A stretch of 64,000 nucleotides of DNA, taken from the NCBI GenBank assembly GCA_963821815.1, contig CAWGFG010000006.1, forward strand, positions 62,001-126,000, written 5' to 3'. Every line of letters starts with the position of its first letter. Position 1 is the first letter of the stretch. Source of the DNA: JASGTU01 sp963821815 (GTDB taxonomy: Bacteria > Chloroflexota > Anaerolineae > Caldilineales > Caldilineaceae). The position numbers and the translations under genes are program-made. Positions 54,815-63,715 of the stretch are shown in pieces. The notes under the pieces were generated by a model. That model was not told the origin of the DNA. It worked only from the letters and a program-made list of their open reading frames with translations, and did no database searches.

Positions 54815-56278
54815 TCATGCAGAGTTCTTAGCTGCACCGTCCTTCTCAACCGCTTCTTGCTCAGGCGATTTCGGCTCGTCTTTCATTTTCACAGCGTCGG
54901 CTTCCAGTCGATCCACTTTATCCTCTAGGAGTATTGCTTGAGGAATGTCAAAATGCAGGTCACGTTGTGGGAACGGTATCTGAATACCGTTCTTAGCAAA
55001 CTCACTAAAGATCATGAAGCGCAAGTCACTCATCACGTTCAGCAGTCGCAAAGGTTCGCCAATAAAGACCGCTAGTTCGAAGTCGAGACTGGAATCGCCA
55101 AAGTTGGTAAAGAACACGGCTGGTGCTGGTTCCTTGAGCACAAGGCCATGCCGGTCGGCTATGCCCAACAGGATGTCGCGCACTACAGATGGATCGCTGC
55201 CATAGCTAACGCCTACCTGGACAGTCCGCCGCAGCGTACGATCGGTCATTGTATACGCCGCTACATCGGATGTTAGTAGCGTTTTGTTCGGTATGAATAT
55301 CTCGATGTTGTCGATATTTCGCAGCACGGTGGAGCGCATGCGCATCTCTGTCACGGTGCCGCGTTGTCCACCCACTTCGACGATGTCGCCGGGACGCAAA
55401 GTCTGCTCGAAAACAAGCAGAATGCCGCTGACAAAATTGGCCACAAGCTCCTGCAAACCAAAACCGATACCCACACTCAAGCCACCAAAGATAACCAGTA
55501 GAGCAGTAAGATCAAAGCCCAGTACATTAGCCGCAATGAATATACCGAAGCCTATGATGAGGTAGTGTGTGACCAACTCAATTGTATGCGTGACGCCTGA
55601 GTCTGCACTCGTGCGCGGTAGAACGAATCTGTGTAGTATGTCGCGAACAATCCACGCGAACGCAAATGTCAGATACAGAATCGTGATTGCAAATGCGATG
55701 GAGCTTAAAGACAGCGCCTGCCCCATGAATTGAAATAACTCTATCTCCCCAAGTGGGAAAACGCCCGCGAGTCCAATGGTGAGACTGACGGCGAAAAGGA
55801 CCGCAAAGACTGGCGCGACAAAGCGACGCCGATATCGGTTCGCCATATCCGGCGCGAACGTAGCGTACAGCACGGCTGCTACTACGCGATACGCCAGCAG
55901 AAGCCAAAAAAGACGGATTAGACGAGTGACGAGACCCGACGGCATGCCGTTGCGATTCATGTATCCGGTGATCAGACCACCGAGCAAGAGGCCTGCCACT
56001 GGAAACATGAGGAATTCCAATGCGCGCAGCAGGCGAATGACCCTGCCCGACCATGTAAGAGACTCGGGTGGCTTCCCGCTTGCGCCATCGCCTTCCAAGG
56101 ATACGCTGTAGCGTCTTGCCAGCCAACGCACAAAGAGTCGGTAGGGTATCGGAATGAGCCATGCCGCCAGCATAATGAGCAGGAAGTAGAAAACCTGCCG
56201 CTGTACGACGGGCCGTACCAGTAGCAGCATCAATGTCTCAAATTGGTCACGAAGTGCGATTATTCGTGGATCATCCAC
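54815..56278 (-). CDS. Mechanosensitive ion channel, MscS family
   Basis: Membrane channel of 487 aa opening on osmotic down-shock. About five to six helices precede the MscS core. The pore helix and beta domain read IFGGLSVGIGFGLQELVANF, SGILLVFEQTLRPGDIVEVG and FIPNKTLLTSDVAAYT. A cytoplasmic C-domain follows (RRTVQVGVSYGSDPSVV), and a charged tail of about 40 residues ends the protein. The start is GTG 56278 with AAGGAAAG upstream. It stands between the CBM48 protein and the tandem binding protein with 86-300 base gaps, so it is probably its own unit. Confidence 0.92.
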   Translation of the reverse strand: MDDPRIIALRDQFETLMLLLVRPVVQRQVFYFLLIMLAAWLIPIPYRLFVRWLARRYSVSLEGDGASGKPPESLTWSGRVIRLLRALEFLMFPVAGLLLGGLITGYMNRNGMPSGLVTRLIRLFWLLLAYRVVAAVLYATFAPDMANRYRRRFVAPVFAVLFAVSLTIGLAGVFPLGEIELFQFMGQALSLSSIAFAITILYLTFAFAWIVRDILHRFVLPRTSADSGVTHTIELVTHYLIIGFGIFIAANVLGFDLTALLVIFGGLSVGIGFGLQELVANFVSGILLVFEQTLRPGDIVEVGGQRGTVTEMRMRSTVLRNIDNIEIFIPNKTLLTSDVAAYTMTDRTLRRTVQVGVSYGSDPSVVRDILLGIADRHGLVLKEPAPAVFFTNFGDSSLDFELAVFIGEPLRLLNVMSDLRFMIFSEFAKNGIQIPFPQRDLHFDIPQAILLEDKVDRLEADAVKMKDEPKSPEQEAVEKDGAAKNSA

Positions 56279-56364
56279 GGAACATCTTTCCTTGTTTGCT
56301 AATTATTGAAACAATATATCATCTGGATTCACACGGCTGCGGCATCCTTGAACCCGGCGGCTTC

Positions 56365-58911
56365 TCAAGGTCCAGTTGCGGTTGTATCTGTTACGGTTTG
56401 CGTCGCATCGGGTACTATTTCCGGCGCTTCATCAGTGCCAGATGCCTGTACGGTCGTCGTCGGCTGTGTCGACACTGTGACCGTAGGCGAAACCACCGGC
56501 GTATTGCTCAGGATTGGGTCTTCCGCATAGTCCAGCCCGCACGCTTCAAACATCCGGATGGATACCTCTCGCGCAGCCAGGGCAGGGTCAACACCATTCT
56601 CCAGAACATCAATATAGGCTTGATCCCCTACAATGGCTACCTGGTCAAGTTCCAGGCATTTTGGAATTGGAAGAGCGGTCTTTGCCTGTTCCAAATAGAC
56701 TGCAGTCTGTGGATTGTCGGTCAGGTCGACGTTAGAGTTTGTCGGCATGCGCAGCGTACGCTGCACCAGGTACTCCTGATTATCCATGTCGGTCATGAAT
56801 CGGACGAATCCCATCGCGGTTTGCAGTTCCGTATCATTAAGCTGATCGTTGAAGAAGAATCCGGTCGTCTCAAAGAGCGGTGTGGCGGGACCCTCCGGTC
56901 CAGACGGCAACAGTGCAACACCAAGAGTATTGTTGCCAATGCCTACTGCCAGTTCTGCTCTTTCAGTCGGATCACCCACGTAGTAGGCGGATGTACCATC
57001 TAAGAAAGCCGTCTTCACTTCGCCTGGCGTCGTGCTGACGATAATACCGTGGTTCTTGTTTGATTCCTTTAGCCATTCCATCCACTCGGCGAAGGGTCCC
57101 GTATGAAGTGCAGGTTTATCGTTTTCATCCATCAGACGACCACCAAAGGCACCGATTCCCCAAAAGGCTGGTTCAAATTCTGCGGACAGCATTATGGGAA
57201 CGCTGTCATCCGCCTGCAATCTCAGTGACTCCAGCGCATGGGCAGGATCCTGTACCAGTGCCGTATTGTAGTAGAGGACATTGATGCGTGCCGATATTGG
57301 CAGGCCTAGCAGTTGATTACCCATACGCATCCCCTGCAATGCGGTCGGTAAATAGCGCTGCAACAGCTCATTGCCAACTGCCGACGATATGTCCTTCAAA
57401 GGGATCCCGGCTTCGCCCGCTTGTACCAGCCAAGACTGTGGTGCAAGTACGATATCCGGGTTCGTTGCGGCGCTAGGGTCGGTGCGCCATCGTGCCAGTG
57501 TGGTAGACAAATCCTCATTCATTACTTCAACAATGACAAGTGGGCATGTTTTTCGGTAGCTGGCGATCAACTCGTTCAGCATATCGGCGTCGGCGCCTTC
57601 CCAGTTGTGTGCCAAGCGAATGGTGCCCAAATCATTGCAGACAGGATCTATCCGATCTGGCACAGTCATACCAGTTACCTGATTGATGGATTCTGTGGTC
57701 TGTGCGGCGGCTTCAATCGGGGAGAGCACGCCGCCCATTACCTGACGATACGCTCTGTCCGCAATGGACCAAGCCTCCGACATCTGATCTGTGTTTGGCA
57801 GCCGCACCGCAGAACGAGCCTGCGCAAGAAATCCAGCTGCGATGGGATGCAGCCGCGAGTTTATGCGAACGCTGGAGTTCGCTGGAATTTGCGATGCAAC
57901 ATTCATCAGTTTTGTACTTTGCTCGGCGTTTGTGAGGTATCCGGCAAGGTCGACGCTGATGTCTCGCTGGTTTTCAGACGATGACGGACCCAGCAGCACG
58001 CCGGTCACATCCAGTAGTGGTCCTGCACTTCCGGTTGGACCGCTCGGTAACGGAGCCACGCCAAGATTGTTTTCGCCCAAGCTTTCCACCAATGTTTCAA
58101 TCTCACTTGGGTAGCCTACATAGTAGGAAGCGTCACCCTCGATGAACCGTTCTTGCAGGCTGGCACGGTTAGCGTCCAATATCATACCTGGAGCATTTCG
58201 CGCAGACATCAACCAGTCTAGCCAATTGGCATACCCGCCCTGGTCCAGAATGACTCGGTCTTCCTCGTCTACAAATTTGCCACCGAACGCTTGTACACCC
58301 CAGAAGGCATCTTTGAAATCAGTGCTGAGCAGTACGGTATGGCCCTCAGCAGCCTGCGTTAACAGACCATCCAGTGTTTCCGGTGGCTTGTCGACGTTTT
58401 TCTTGTTGTAGTAGAGCGCAGGCGTCACCAATGAAAGGGGCAAACCATACAGTTCATCATTGTAGGTGAAGGCCTGAACTGCCGCAGGCAAGTATTGACT
58501 GCTAACGCTATTGACCACATCCTGGGGGAATGCGTCGATAGAATGGCTATTTGCCAGAGGCGTTACCCATTCTGCGTTGCCTATGAATAGATCGGGTCCG
58601 AGACCGCTATCAACGGTGAGCTGGTACTGGTCAAGGAGATCACCCGGTGTGGCAAATGATTTTTGATGAATATTGACTAGTGGATTGAGTTGCTCGTAAT
58701 CGTCGAGAATCTGGTTGAAGGCTGCCGCATCATCATTTCCGTAGGTATGCCAGATTAGCACGTTTCCTGCCAGATCGCCGTCTGAGCTGCGCATGTTACT
58801 GAACATCAGAACCGCGGCACTGACGCCGATCAGCGAGATGATAAATACGGCTACGATTATGCGCCGTTTTGTGTTAACTATCTGACGGTGTCGGCTTGTA
58901 TTTATAGTCAT
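56365..58911 (-). CDS. Tandem (duplicated) extracellular solute-binding protein, membrane-anchored
   Basis: Protein of 848 aa with one N-terminal membrane helix (about 15-37, no lipobox) and two type 1 solute-binding (MalE-like) domains in a row, about 48-400 and 425-790. The copies are clearly related: both contain AFWG-AFGG, a YYVG segment, and the NLGVAPLPSGP / TLGVALLPSGP block near their ends. A Thr/Pro/Val-rich tail closes the protein. The first copy looks like a normal sugar-binding protein (VLIWHTYGNDDAAAF). No permease gene is adjacent; it may feed a remote importer, such as one like that at 1-1441, or act as sensor. Confidence 0.88.
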   Translation of the reverse strand: MTINTSRHRQIVNTKRRIIVAVFIISLIGVSAAVLMFSNMRSSDGDLAGNVLIWHTYGNDDAAAFNQILDDYEQLNPLVNIHQKSFATPGDLLDQYQLTVDSGLGPDLFIGNAEWVTPLANSHSIDAFPQDVVNSVSSQYLPAAVQAFTYNDELYGLPLSLVTPALYYNKKNVDKPPETLDGLLTQAAEGHTVLLSTDFKDAFWGVQAFGGKFVDEEDRVILDQGGYANWLDWLMSARNAPGMILDANRASLQERFIEGDASYYVGYPSEIETLVESLGENNLGVAPLPSGPTGSAGPLLDVTGVLLGPSSSENQRDISVDLAGYLTNAEQSTKLMNVASQIPANSSVRINSRLHPIAAGFLAQARSAVRLPNTDQMSEAWSIADRAYRQVMGGVLSPIEAAAQTTESINQVTGMTVPDRIDPVCNDLGTIRLAHNWEGADADMLNELIASYRKTCPLVIVEVMNEDLSTTLARWRTDPSAATNPDIVLAPQSWLVQAGEAGIPLKDISSAVGNELLQRYLPTALQGMRMGNQLLGLPISARINVLYYNTALVQDPAHALESLRLQADDSVPIMLSAEFEPAFWGIGAFGGRLMDENDKPALHTGPFAEWMEWLKESNKNHGIIVSTTPGEVKTAFLDGTSAYYVGDPTERAELAVGIGNNTLGVALLPSGPEGPATPLFETTGFFFNDQLNDTELQTAMGFVRFMTDMDNQEYLVQRTLRMPTNSNVDLTDNPQTAVYLEQAKTALPIPKCLELDQVAIVGDQAYIDVLENGVDPALAAREVSIRMFEACGLDYAEDPILSNTPVVSPTVTVSTQPTTTVQASGTDEAPEIVPDATQTVTDTTATGP

Positions 58912-59129
58912 GAACCTGCTTTACAAGGTTGTGCGTGTTGGTTTGGTTATTGAAATCGACGATGCCTCAGGTATGTACACGCTTTTGCGTGGTAAAATGA
59001 CGCGCTTGATTTCAAGCTTAGCTTTCGCGAACGGTTGTCACGATAGTGTGACCTTATCAGCGCGACAAAACGAACGACAGACTACCGCCGTCAATGAGCT
59101 GAGATGGAAACCGGCGACTGCTAAAGACG

Positions 59130-60332
59130 CTATTGTGAGACGAAACCATCCTGCGGACTTACCCACAAACCGAGGCTATTGTCATAGTTCCATCCCGACA
59201 TGTCAATTCCAGTGGGCTGCTTGTCCCATCCCTGGACAATGCGAGCTTGCAGAGCTTCCCACGTGGGGACACCGGACTGCGCATCGGCTCGTTCCACATT
59301 TGCACCGCCGGCGCCGACAGCACTGGTCAGCGCGGCTTTCGGAGACTGACCACGCACAATTCCCGCTAGAAAGCCGGCGATTGCGCAGTCGCCAGCCCCT
59401 GTCGTTCCGACCATGTCAACTTGAAACGCTGGCGCCAGCAACTCTCTGCCCAGCCAGTCATTGGACAGTGACAACGATGAAATCGACTCGAGTCGTTGTG
59501 CGCGGCTGGTTGTTCGCAAGTAGATACCATGTGCACTCATCTTAAGACAGACAATCGCCGCGCCCATCCTGATCAGCTCGTCTGCTAGGTCATGAAGAAG
59601 TTGCGTGTCAACAGAATCCATGAAGTCACTGTCCGTACCTCGCGTCGCATCATGGAAGCGCTCTGGCTGCAAGATAGGATAGACTTCGTCCAGGCTGGGT
59701 ACAAAGAAATCGACATGCTGCAACGCCATTGTCAGCAGCTGACGCCAATCGATTTCTCCAGCTTCAGAGTTCATATCGATATGCGCAAGGTCAAGCGATG
59801 TAGCAACATAGGCTTCATGCACGTTGCTCAGCATCTCGGTCAATTCATACCCGCCGTCGGCGTACATGCGGCGCATGAGCGGTGGGTAGCCAAAGTGAAA
59901 AATACACGCATCGTCTAGCTTGTCCATGTCGATGTCTTCCGGACCAAAGGTGTCGTTGGCGCCGGGGCAGTGCAGGAAACTGCGGTCCACGCCAGGAGGA
60001 CTGATGACGATGGTATAGGAGCTTGGCGCGTCGTCTGTGAAGACCATGCCCTCCGTCAAAGATTCATCGCGGGCTCTTAGCACGTCTAAAATGGCTTGAC
60101 CAAACAGATCATCGTTGATCTTGCCGATGATGGTCGTCGGAATACCCAGACGCTGCATCGCCAAGCCCGTGTTCGAGGCGGACCCGCCAGTCGATATCAC
60201 AGCCGGACCGATGTGTGACAGCGCTCCCGGCTTCAATACCGCAACATTTCCATGCGACTCGAAGGCAGGGATGATGTCAACGCAGATATGTCCGGCTACG
60301 ACCACGCGGCATAACTCATCCTGACGGGTCAT
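59130..60332 (-). CDS. PfkB-family carbohydrate kinase
   Basis: Ribokinase-fold sugar kinase of 400 aa, longer than usual (300-330). The N-terminal PfkB motif is STGGSASNTGLAMQRLG, and the C-terminal one is GTTGAGDCAIAGFLAGIV with the catalytic aspartate. Between them are DDAPSSYTIVISPPGVDRSF and a substrate lid. Substrate is unknown; sugar acids or ribose-like sugars are common in this group. The frame starts at ATG 60359, but ATG 60332 has AGGA eight bases before it and starts near the fold. The HAD gene lies 50-77 bases upstream on the same strand, so it may be co-transcribed. Confidence 0.87.
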   Translation of the reverse strand: MTRQDELCRVVVAGHICVDIIPAFESHGNVAVLKPGALSHIGPAVISTGGSASNTGLAMQRLGIPTTIIGKINDDLFGQAILDVLRARDESLTEGMVFTDDAPSSYTIVISPPGVDRSFLHCPGANDTFGPEDIDMDKLDDACIFHFGYPPLMRRMYADGGYELTEMLSNVHEAYVATSLDLAHIDMNSEAGEIDWRQLLTMALQHVDFFVPSLDEVYPILQPERFHDATRGTDSDFMDSVDTQLLHDLADELIRMGAAIVCLKMSAHGIYLRTTSRAQRLESISSLSLSNDWLGRELLAPAFQVDMVGTTGAGDCAIAGFLAGIVRGQSPKAALTSAVGAGGANVERADAQSGVPTWEALQARIVQGWDKQPTGIDMSGWNYDNSLGLWVSPQDGFVSQ

Positions 60333-60408
60333 TCTGTCGTTCCTATTCCGCTGTTCCATTGCAATTGATCGGCGTAGTAAATCATTACTAGACCGTACTC
60401 GGCGCGAA

Positions 60409-61179
60409 TCAAGTCTGGGCCAATAGTTCTTCTAGAATGAGGTCAACGCCGCCTTCGTCGTTGCTCAGTGTTACGCGGTCGGCGACGGCTTTCACCTCAT
60501 CGATCGCATTGCCCACCGCCACGCCAATGCCGCTCTCTTGCACCATGGAGATGTCGTTGATATCGTCGCCGATGGCTAGAACATTGCTCATATCGAGCCC
60601 CCACTGCTCGACGAGGCGGCGGATGGCGATGACCTTATCCACATTCTTAGCCATGATCTGCACGAGTTTATATTTATCGGAGATCATTACCTTAGCGCCT
60701 GCGGGTATGTCATCAAACATGCCGTCGAGCGTACTAGGATCGTCGTGGAAGAAGAGGATTTTCGCCGTTGGGCGATAGGCCATGGTCCTCAGATCGGCGA
60801 CCTCATAATGATACGGTCGGTCCCAGCGCTGATTCAGATAGAGTACATCGTCGATCTCCACGCCGACTGGCGCACCAGGCAAACGGTCCAGCAGCGAATG
60901 GACGACTGCCTCTGAATCCTCCGCTTTGAGCAGATCGCTGTAGATGACTTCCCCGTTCAGACGAATCTCAGCGCCATTGTAGACTACCCAGGGCAACTGC
61001 CACATCTCCGGCGGCAGTGACTCGCCTGCCGTGCGCGGCGGGCGTCCCGTGGCAACGATGACGTGATTGCCGCGACCGATCCATTCAAGCAGAAGGTCGC
61101 GCGTCGTGTCCGCCAGCGTCTTATCGCTGCGCAAAAGCGTGTCATCCAGATCGACGGCAACCACGCGGATATCTTTCAC
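60409..61179 (-). CDS. Cof-type HAD hydrolase
   Basis: HAD subfamily IIB phosphatase of 256 aa. Motif I is VAVDLDDTLLRSDKT (nucleophile in DLDDT), motif II VATGRPPR, and motifs III/IV include the lysine in MISDKYKLVQ and IGDDINDISMV with GVAVGNA. The cap domain lies in the middle. It should dephosphorylate sugar phosphates or related small molecules. The start is GTG 61179, which overlaps the barstar stop (GTGA), so it belongs to the same transcript as the RNase and barstar genes. Whether it has a role with them is unknown. Confidence 0.9.
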   Translation of the reverse strand: MKDIRVVAVDLDDTLLRSDKTLADTTRDLLLEWIGRGNHVIVATGRPPRTAGESLPPEMWQLPWVVYNGAEIRLNGEVIYSDLLKAEDSEAVVHSLLDRLPGAPVGVEIDDVLYLNQRWDRPYHYEVADLRTMAYRPTAKILFFHDDPSTLDGMFDDIPAGAKVMISDKYKLVQIMAKNVDKVIAIRRLVEQWGLDMSNVLAIGDDINDISMVQESGIGVAVGNAIDEVKAVADRVTLSNDEGGVDLILEELLAQT

Positions 61180-61616
61180 AAAGTGGCTACTTTCTGTGGA
61201 ATGGCGCCAGCGTTGCGCAAGATGAAGTAGACATACTTACCTTCTTTCGACCAGTATTCTATGGCGGATGTCACAATGTCGTAGAATATATTCCAGTCTC
61301 GGGGCGAGTTGGCAAAGAGTACAGCGGCGTGATCGTAGACCAGCACAAGCCCGTCTCCCTGAATCAGGTCCGGTTCCGTTATGCACTCGTCCAGTGCATC
61401 CCAATTGTGACCAAAATAGTCCGGGAAACGCAAGGCGGAAGCGCACCGATTGAGTAAGGATGCTTTGTCGTAAATGATTCTGCCGTCAAGGTACGCACAT
61501 TGCCAACCTGCATTCGTCATTCGTCGGCAGATTGTTCCTGCACGCAACGACATGTCCATTTTATACGCGCCTGAACTCAGTTGTTTGGCTATTATCCCAT
61601 CCAGTGCAGAGGTCAT
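61176..61616 (-). CDS. Barstar-family ribonuclease inhibitor
   Basis: Cytoplasmic protein of 146 aa. Residues 46-135 match barstar: LLNRCASALRFPDYFGHNWD with DALDECI, then LVLVYDHAAVL and YVYFILR. In barstar numbering Y29 and D35 are kept (Y67, D73), while W38 and the key D39 are D76 and E77, so an acidic contact remains. About 45 residues precede the fold. The start overlaps the stop of the RNase gene (ATGA) and the stop overlaps the HAD start. The arrangement marks it as the immunity protein for the RNase at 61613. Binding is inferred. Confidence 0.85.
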   Translation of the reverse strand: MTSALDGIIAKQLSSGAYKMDMSLRAGTICRRMTNAGWQCAYLDGRIIYDKASLLNRCASALRFPDYFGHNWDALDECITEPDLIQGDGLVLVYDHAAVLFANSPRDWNIFYDIVTSAIEYWSKEGKYVYFILRNAGAIPQKVATL

Positions 61617-62182
61617 CGGATGATCTCCTTGAAGCTTGCGTAGTGGTCGTCTGTATAGTACAGTTCCCCGTCTTCACCGGCGACGATGCGCCGGGCGCCG
61701 CGGTCATCGGAACCTGGCGTGACAACCGTGAACTCAGTGTAGTAGCCTTGCGGCATGTTCGGAAGGATGCCTTCACGATTTTGAAAGGTGGAACCGTCCT
61801 TGTCGAATGGATACGGTCCGGCGCTGTCTATGAGTTCGATCGTATCGTGCGCCTCCGGCGGCAATTCATCGTAGGCAATTGGGGGCAGATCGCTTACCTG
61901 CTGCACGGAAATGGGCGGGGCATCCGCTTGGACAGATACCGTTTCGGTTGTGTCTGCCTCTGTATCGTCTGAATGTTCAACGGCAGCCGTCGTAGTACTG
62001 CTGACGTCAACCATCTGAGCAGCCGGTTCCTGCGTTGTGGATGCTGACTCAGGCTCCGGTTGCAACCCGGGGACTGAGCCGTTCTGCCACACAAAGAATG
62101 CGATGAGCGCCACCACGATCAGAATTCCGATCGTGACGAGCGGATTGCGCTTAGTCTGTTCCGGTCGTTTGGATTTCGCCAT
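61613..62182 (-). CDS. Membrane-anchored guanyl-specific ribonuclease, RNase Sa/N1-like
   Basis: Protein of 189 aa. Helix 14-31 follows a basic start (KSKRPEQTKR), so the rest should face outward. A Thr/Glu/Ser-rich linker (35-95) leads to a C-terminal RNase domain (about 100-189) very like Streptomyces RNase Sa: LPPEAHDTIELIDSAGPYPF, FQNREGILP, GYYTEFTVVTPG, RGARRIV and DDHYASF. The catalytic set is present: E150 (Glu54), R165 (Arg69) and H180 (His85), with R161/R164. The disulfide cysteines of RNase Sa are absent. GGAG lies nine bases before the ATG. It is coupled by a 4-bp overlap to the barstar-type inhibitor gene. Confidence 0.88.
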   Translation of the reverse strand: MAKSKRPEQTKRNPLVTIGILIVVALIAFFVWQNGSVPGLQPEPESASTTQEPAAQMVDVSSTTTAAVEHSDDTEADTTETVSVQADAPPISVQQVSDLPPIAYDELPPEAHDTIELIDSAGPYPFDKDGSTFQNREGILPNMPQGYYTEFTVVTPGSDDRGARRIVAGEDGELYYTDDHYASFKEIIR

Positions 62183-62214
62183 TCACGTTCTCCTCATGCC
62201 TAGGCAGTTGGCTA

Positions 62215-63648
62215 CTATCTCCAGTCCCTAGACCACGCTGCGGTTTGACTATGGCTGTGGATCTGCCAACGCAGTAAAGCGTCAAGTAACTTAAGTTTGA
62301 CATCCGCATAGGCAGGATCGTCCCACAGGTTATTGACTTCGTCCGGGTCGTCGATCAAATTGAACAGTTGACCGGCTGTGTCGTCCATGTAGTGCACGAG
62401 TTTCCACTTGTGATTACGCACCATGGTCATAAACTCGGTGGCGGTCAACGTGGCATCGCGACCGTGTTCTGAGAACACATATTCGCGCCCATCCCACGGT
62501 TCATCCTTCAGCGCAGGCAGCAGCGATTCCGCTTCAAAAGTCGCAGGCGGTTCGATACCCGCCAGTTCAAGAATGGTCGGGCCTAGGTCGAACAGCTGAC
62601 ACAGAGCGTCGATTCGGCGGTTGCCATGGAAGCGTCCGGGCGACCAGACGATCACGGGCATTTTGGTGATGGTGTCATACATGGTCCACTTTTGGCTGTG
62701 ACCGTGGTCGCCGAGACAATCGCCGTGGTCGGACGTGAAGATCACGACCGCATTTTCTAGATATCCATTTGTTTCGAGCGTCTCGAGGATCTCGCCCACC
62801 TTCTCGTCGATCATGGTAACGTTGGCAAGGTAGTAGGCGCGCTGGCGGTGACGTTGCTCCAGCGTCGGATTCGCCAGATGATAGACTGAGTCGTGGTCGA
62901 TGCCCAGACAGTGCTCGCGATATTCCTTCAATGCGTGCGGCTGTGACGTCAGTTCCTCCTCCGTGACATCGAGAATCGGTAGCTCCTTCTCCATGTAAGC
63001 TTTCGCGTATCGCGGAATAGGATCATAGGGCGGATGCGGTCCTGGGAAGCCGATCTCCATAAATAGTGGGCCTGCCGGCACAGGCTTGGTGTCCAGCCAC
63101 CACTTCGCCATCTCGCCTACGAACATATCCGACTGGGTCTCCTCCGGAAGCTCCCAATCGAACGCACCCAAGCTCTGCTTGTAATCATCTCTTTGGCGAT
63201 AGAGTTCCCGCTGCTGCTTCACCAATCCTCGTGCACGTAAACCCTTGTCCCATTCGTCGAAGTACCAACGTTCTTCTAGATAGCGGTCCTTGTTTTCAAC
63301 CACGTAGCGCTCATGGAAGCCCAGGGACGTTTCCACTGGCGAGGTGTGCATCTTGCCCACGTTAACGCAGTAATAGCCCGCATCTGCCAACAACTCCACC
63401 CACGAGCGCGTCCAGCGGTCGCCGTTGCGCAGGATGCCTGTTGTGTGCGGATAGTAGCCTGTGAACAGGCTGGCGCGCGACGGCGCACACGATGGCGCTG
63501 TGATGAAGCAGTTGGTGAATGTCACCCCTTCGTGGACGAGCCTGTCTAGGTTGGGCGTGTCCATATAGGGGAAGCCGAGGGCGTGGATGGTGTCGTACCG
63601 TTGCTGGTCTGTGATGATTAGTATGATGTTGGGACGTGCGTTATCCAT
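62215..63648 (-). CDS. Sulfatase, type I (formylglycine-dependent)
   Basis: Sulfatase of 477 aa. The activation motif is C54-A-P-S-R58 in APSCAPSRASLFTGYYPHTTG, so the cysteine is to be turned into formylglycine. Metal ligands are ITDQQRYD near the N-terminus and FTSDHGDCLGDHG later, with SQKWTMYD and the C-terminal part of choline-sulfatase/arylsulfatase relatives. It has no signal peptide, so it should act in the cytoplasm on imported sulfated compounds; substrate is unknown. It lies 32 bases upstream of the RNase ATG on the same strand; they could share a transcript, though no functional link is evident. Confidence 0.92.
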   Translation of the reverse strand: MDNARPNIILIITDQQRYDTIHALGFPYMDTPNLDRLVHEGVTFTNCFITAPSCAPSRASLFTGYYPHTTGILRNGDRWTRSWVELLADAGYYCVNVGKMHTSPVETSLGFHERYVVENKDRYLEERWYFDEWDKGLRARGLVKQQRELYRQRDDYKQSLGAFDWELPEETQSDMFVGEMAKWWLDTKPVPAGPLFMEIGFPGPHPPYDPIPRYAKAYMEKELPILDVTEEELTSQPHALKEYREHCLGIDHDSVYHLANPTLEQRHRQRAYYLANVTMIDEKVGEILETLETNGYLENAVVIFTSDHGDCLGDHGHSQKWTMYDTITKMPVIVWSPGRFHGNRRIDALCQLFDLGPTILELAGIEPPATFEAESLLPALKDEPWDGREYVFSEHGRDATLTATEFMTMVRNHKWKLVHYMDDTAGQLFNLIDDPDEVNNLWDDPAYADVKLKLLDALLRWQIHSHSQTAAWSRDWR

Positions 63649-63715
63649 GGGTTACCTACTCAGCTGCAGGGAGCTTGATTTACAAGAGTATTATCGAGCA
63701 TGCTCAGGCACCGGT

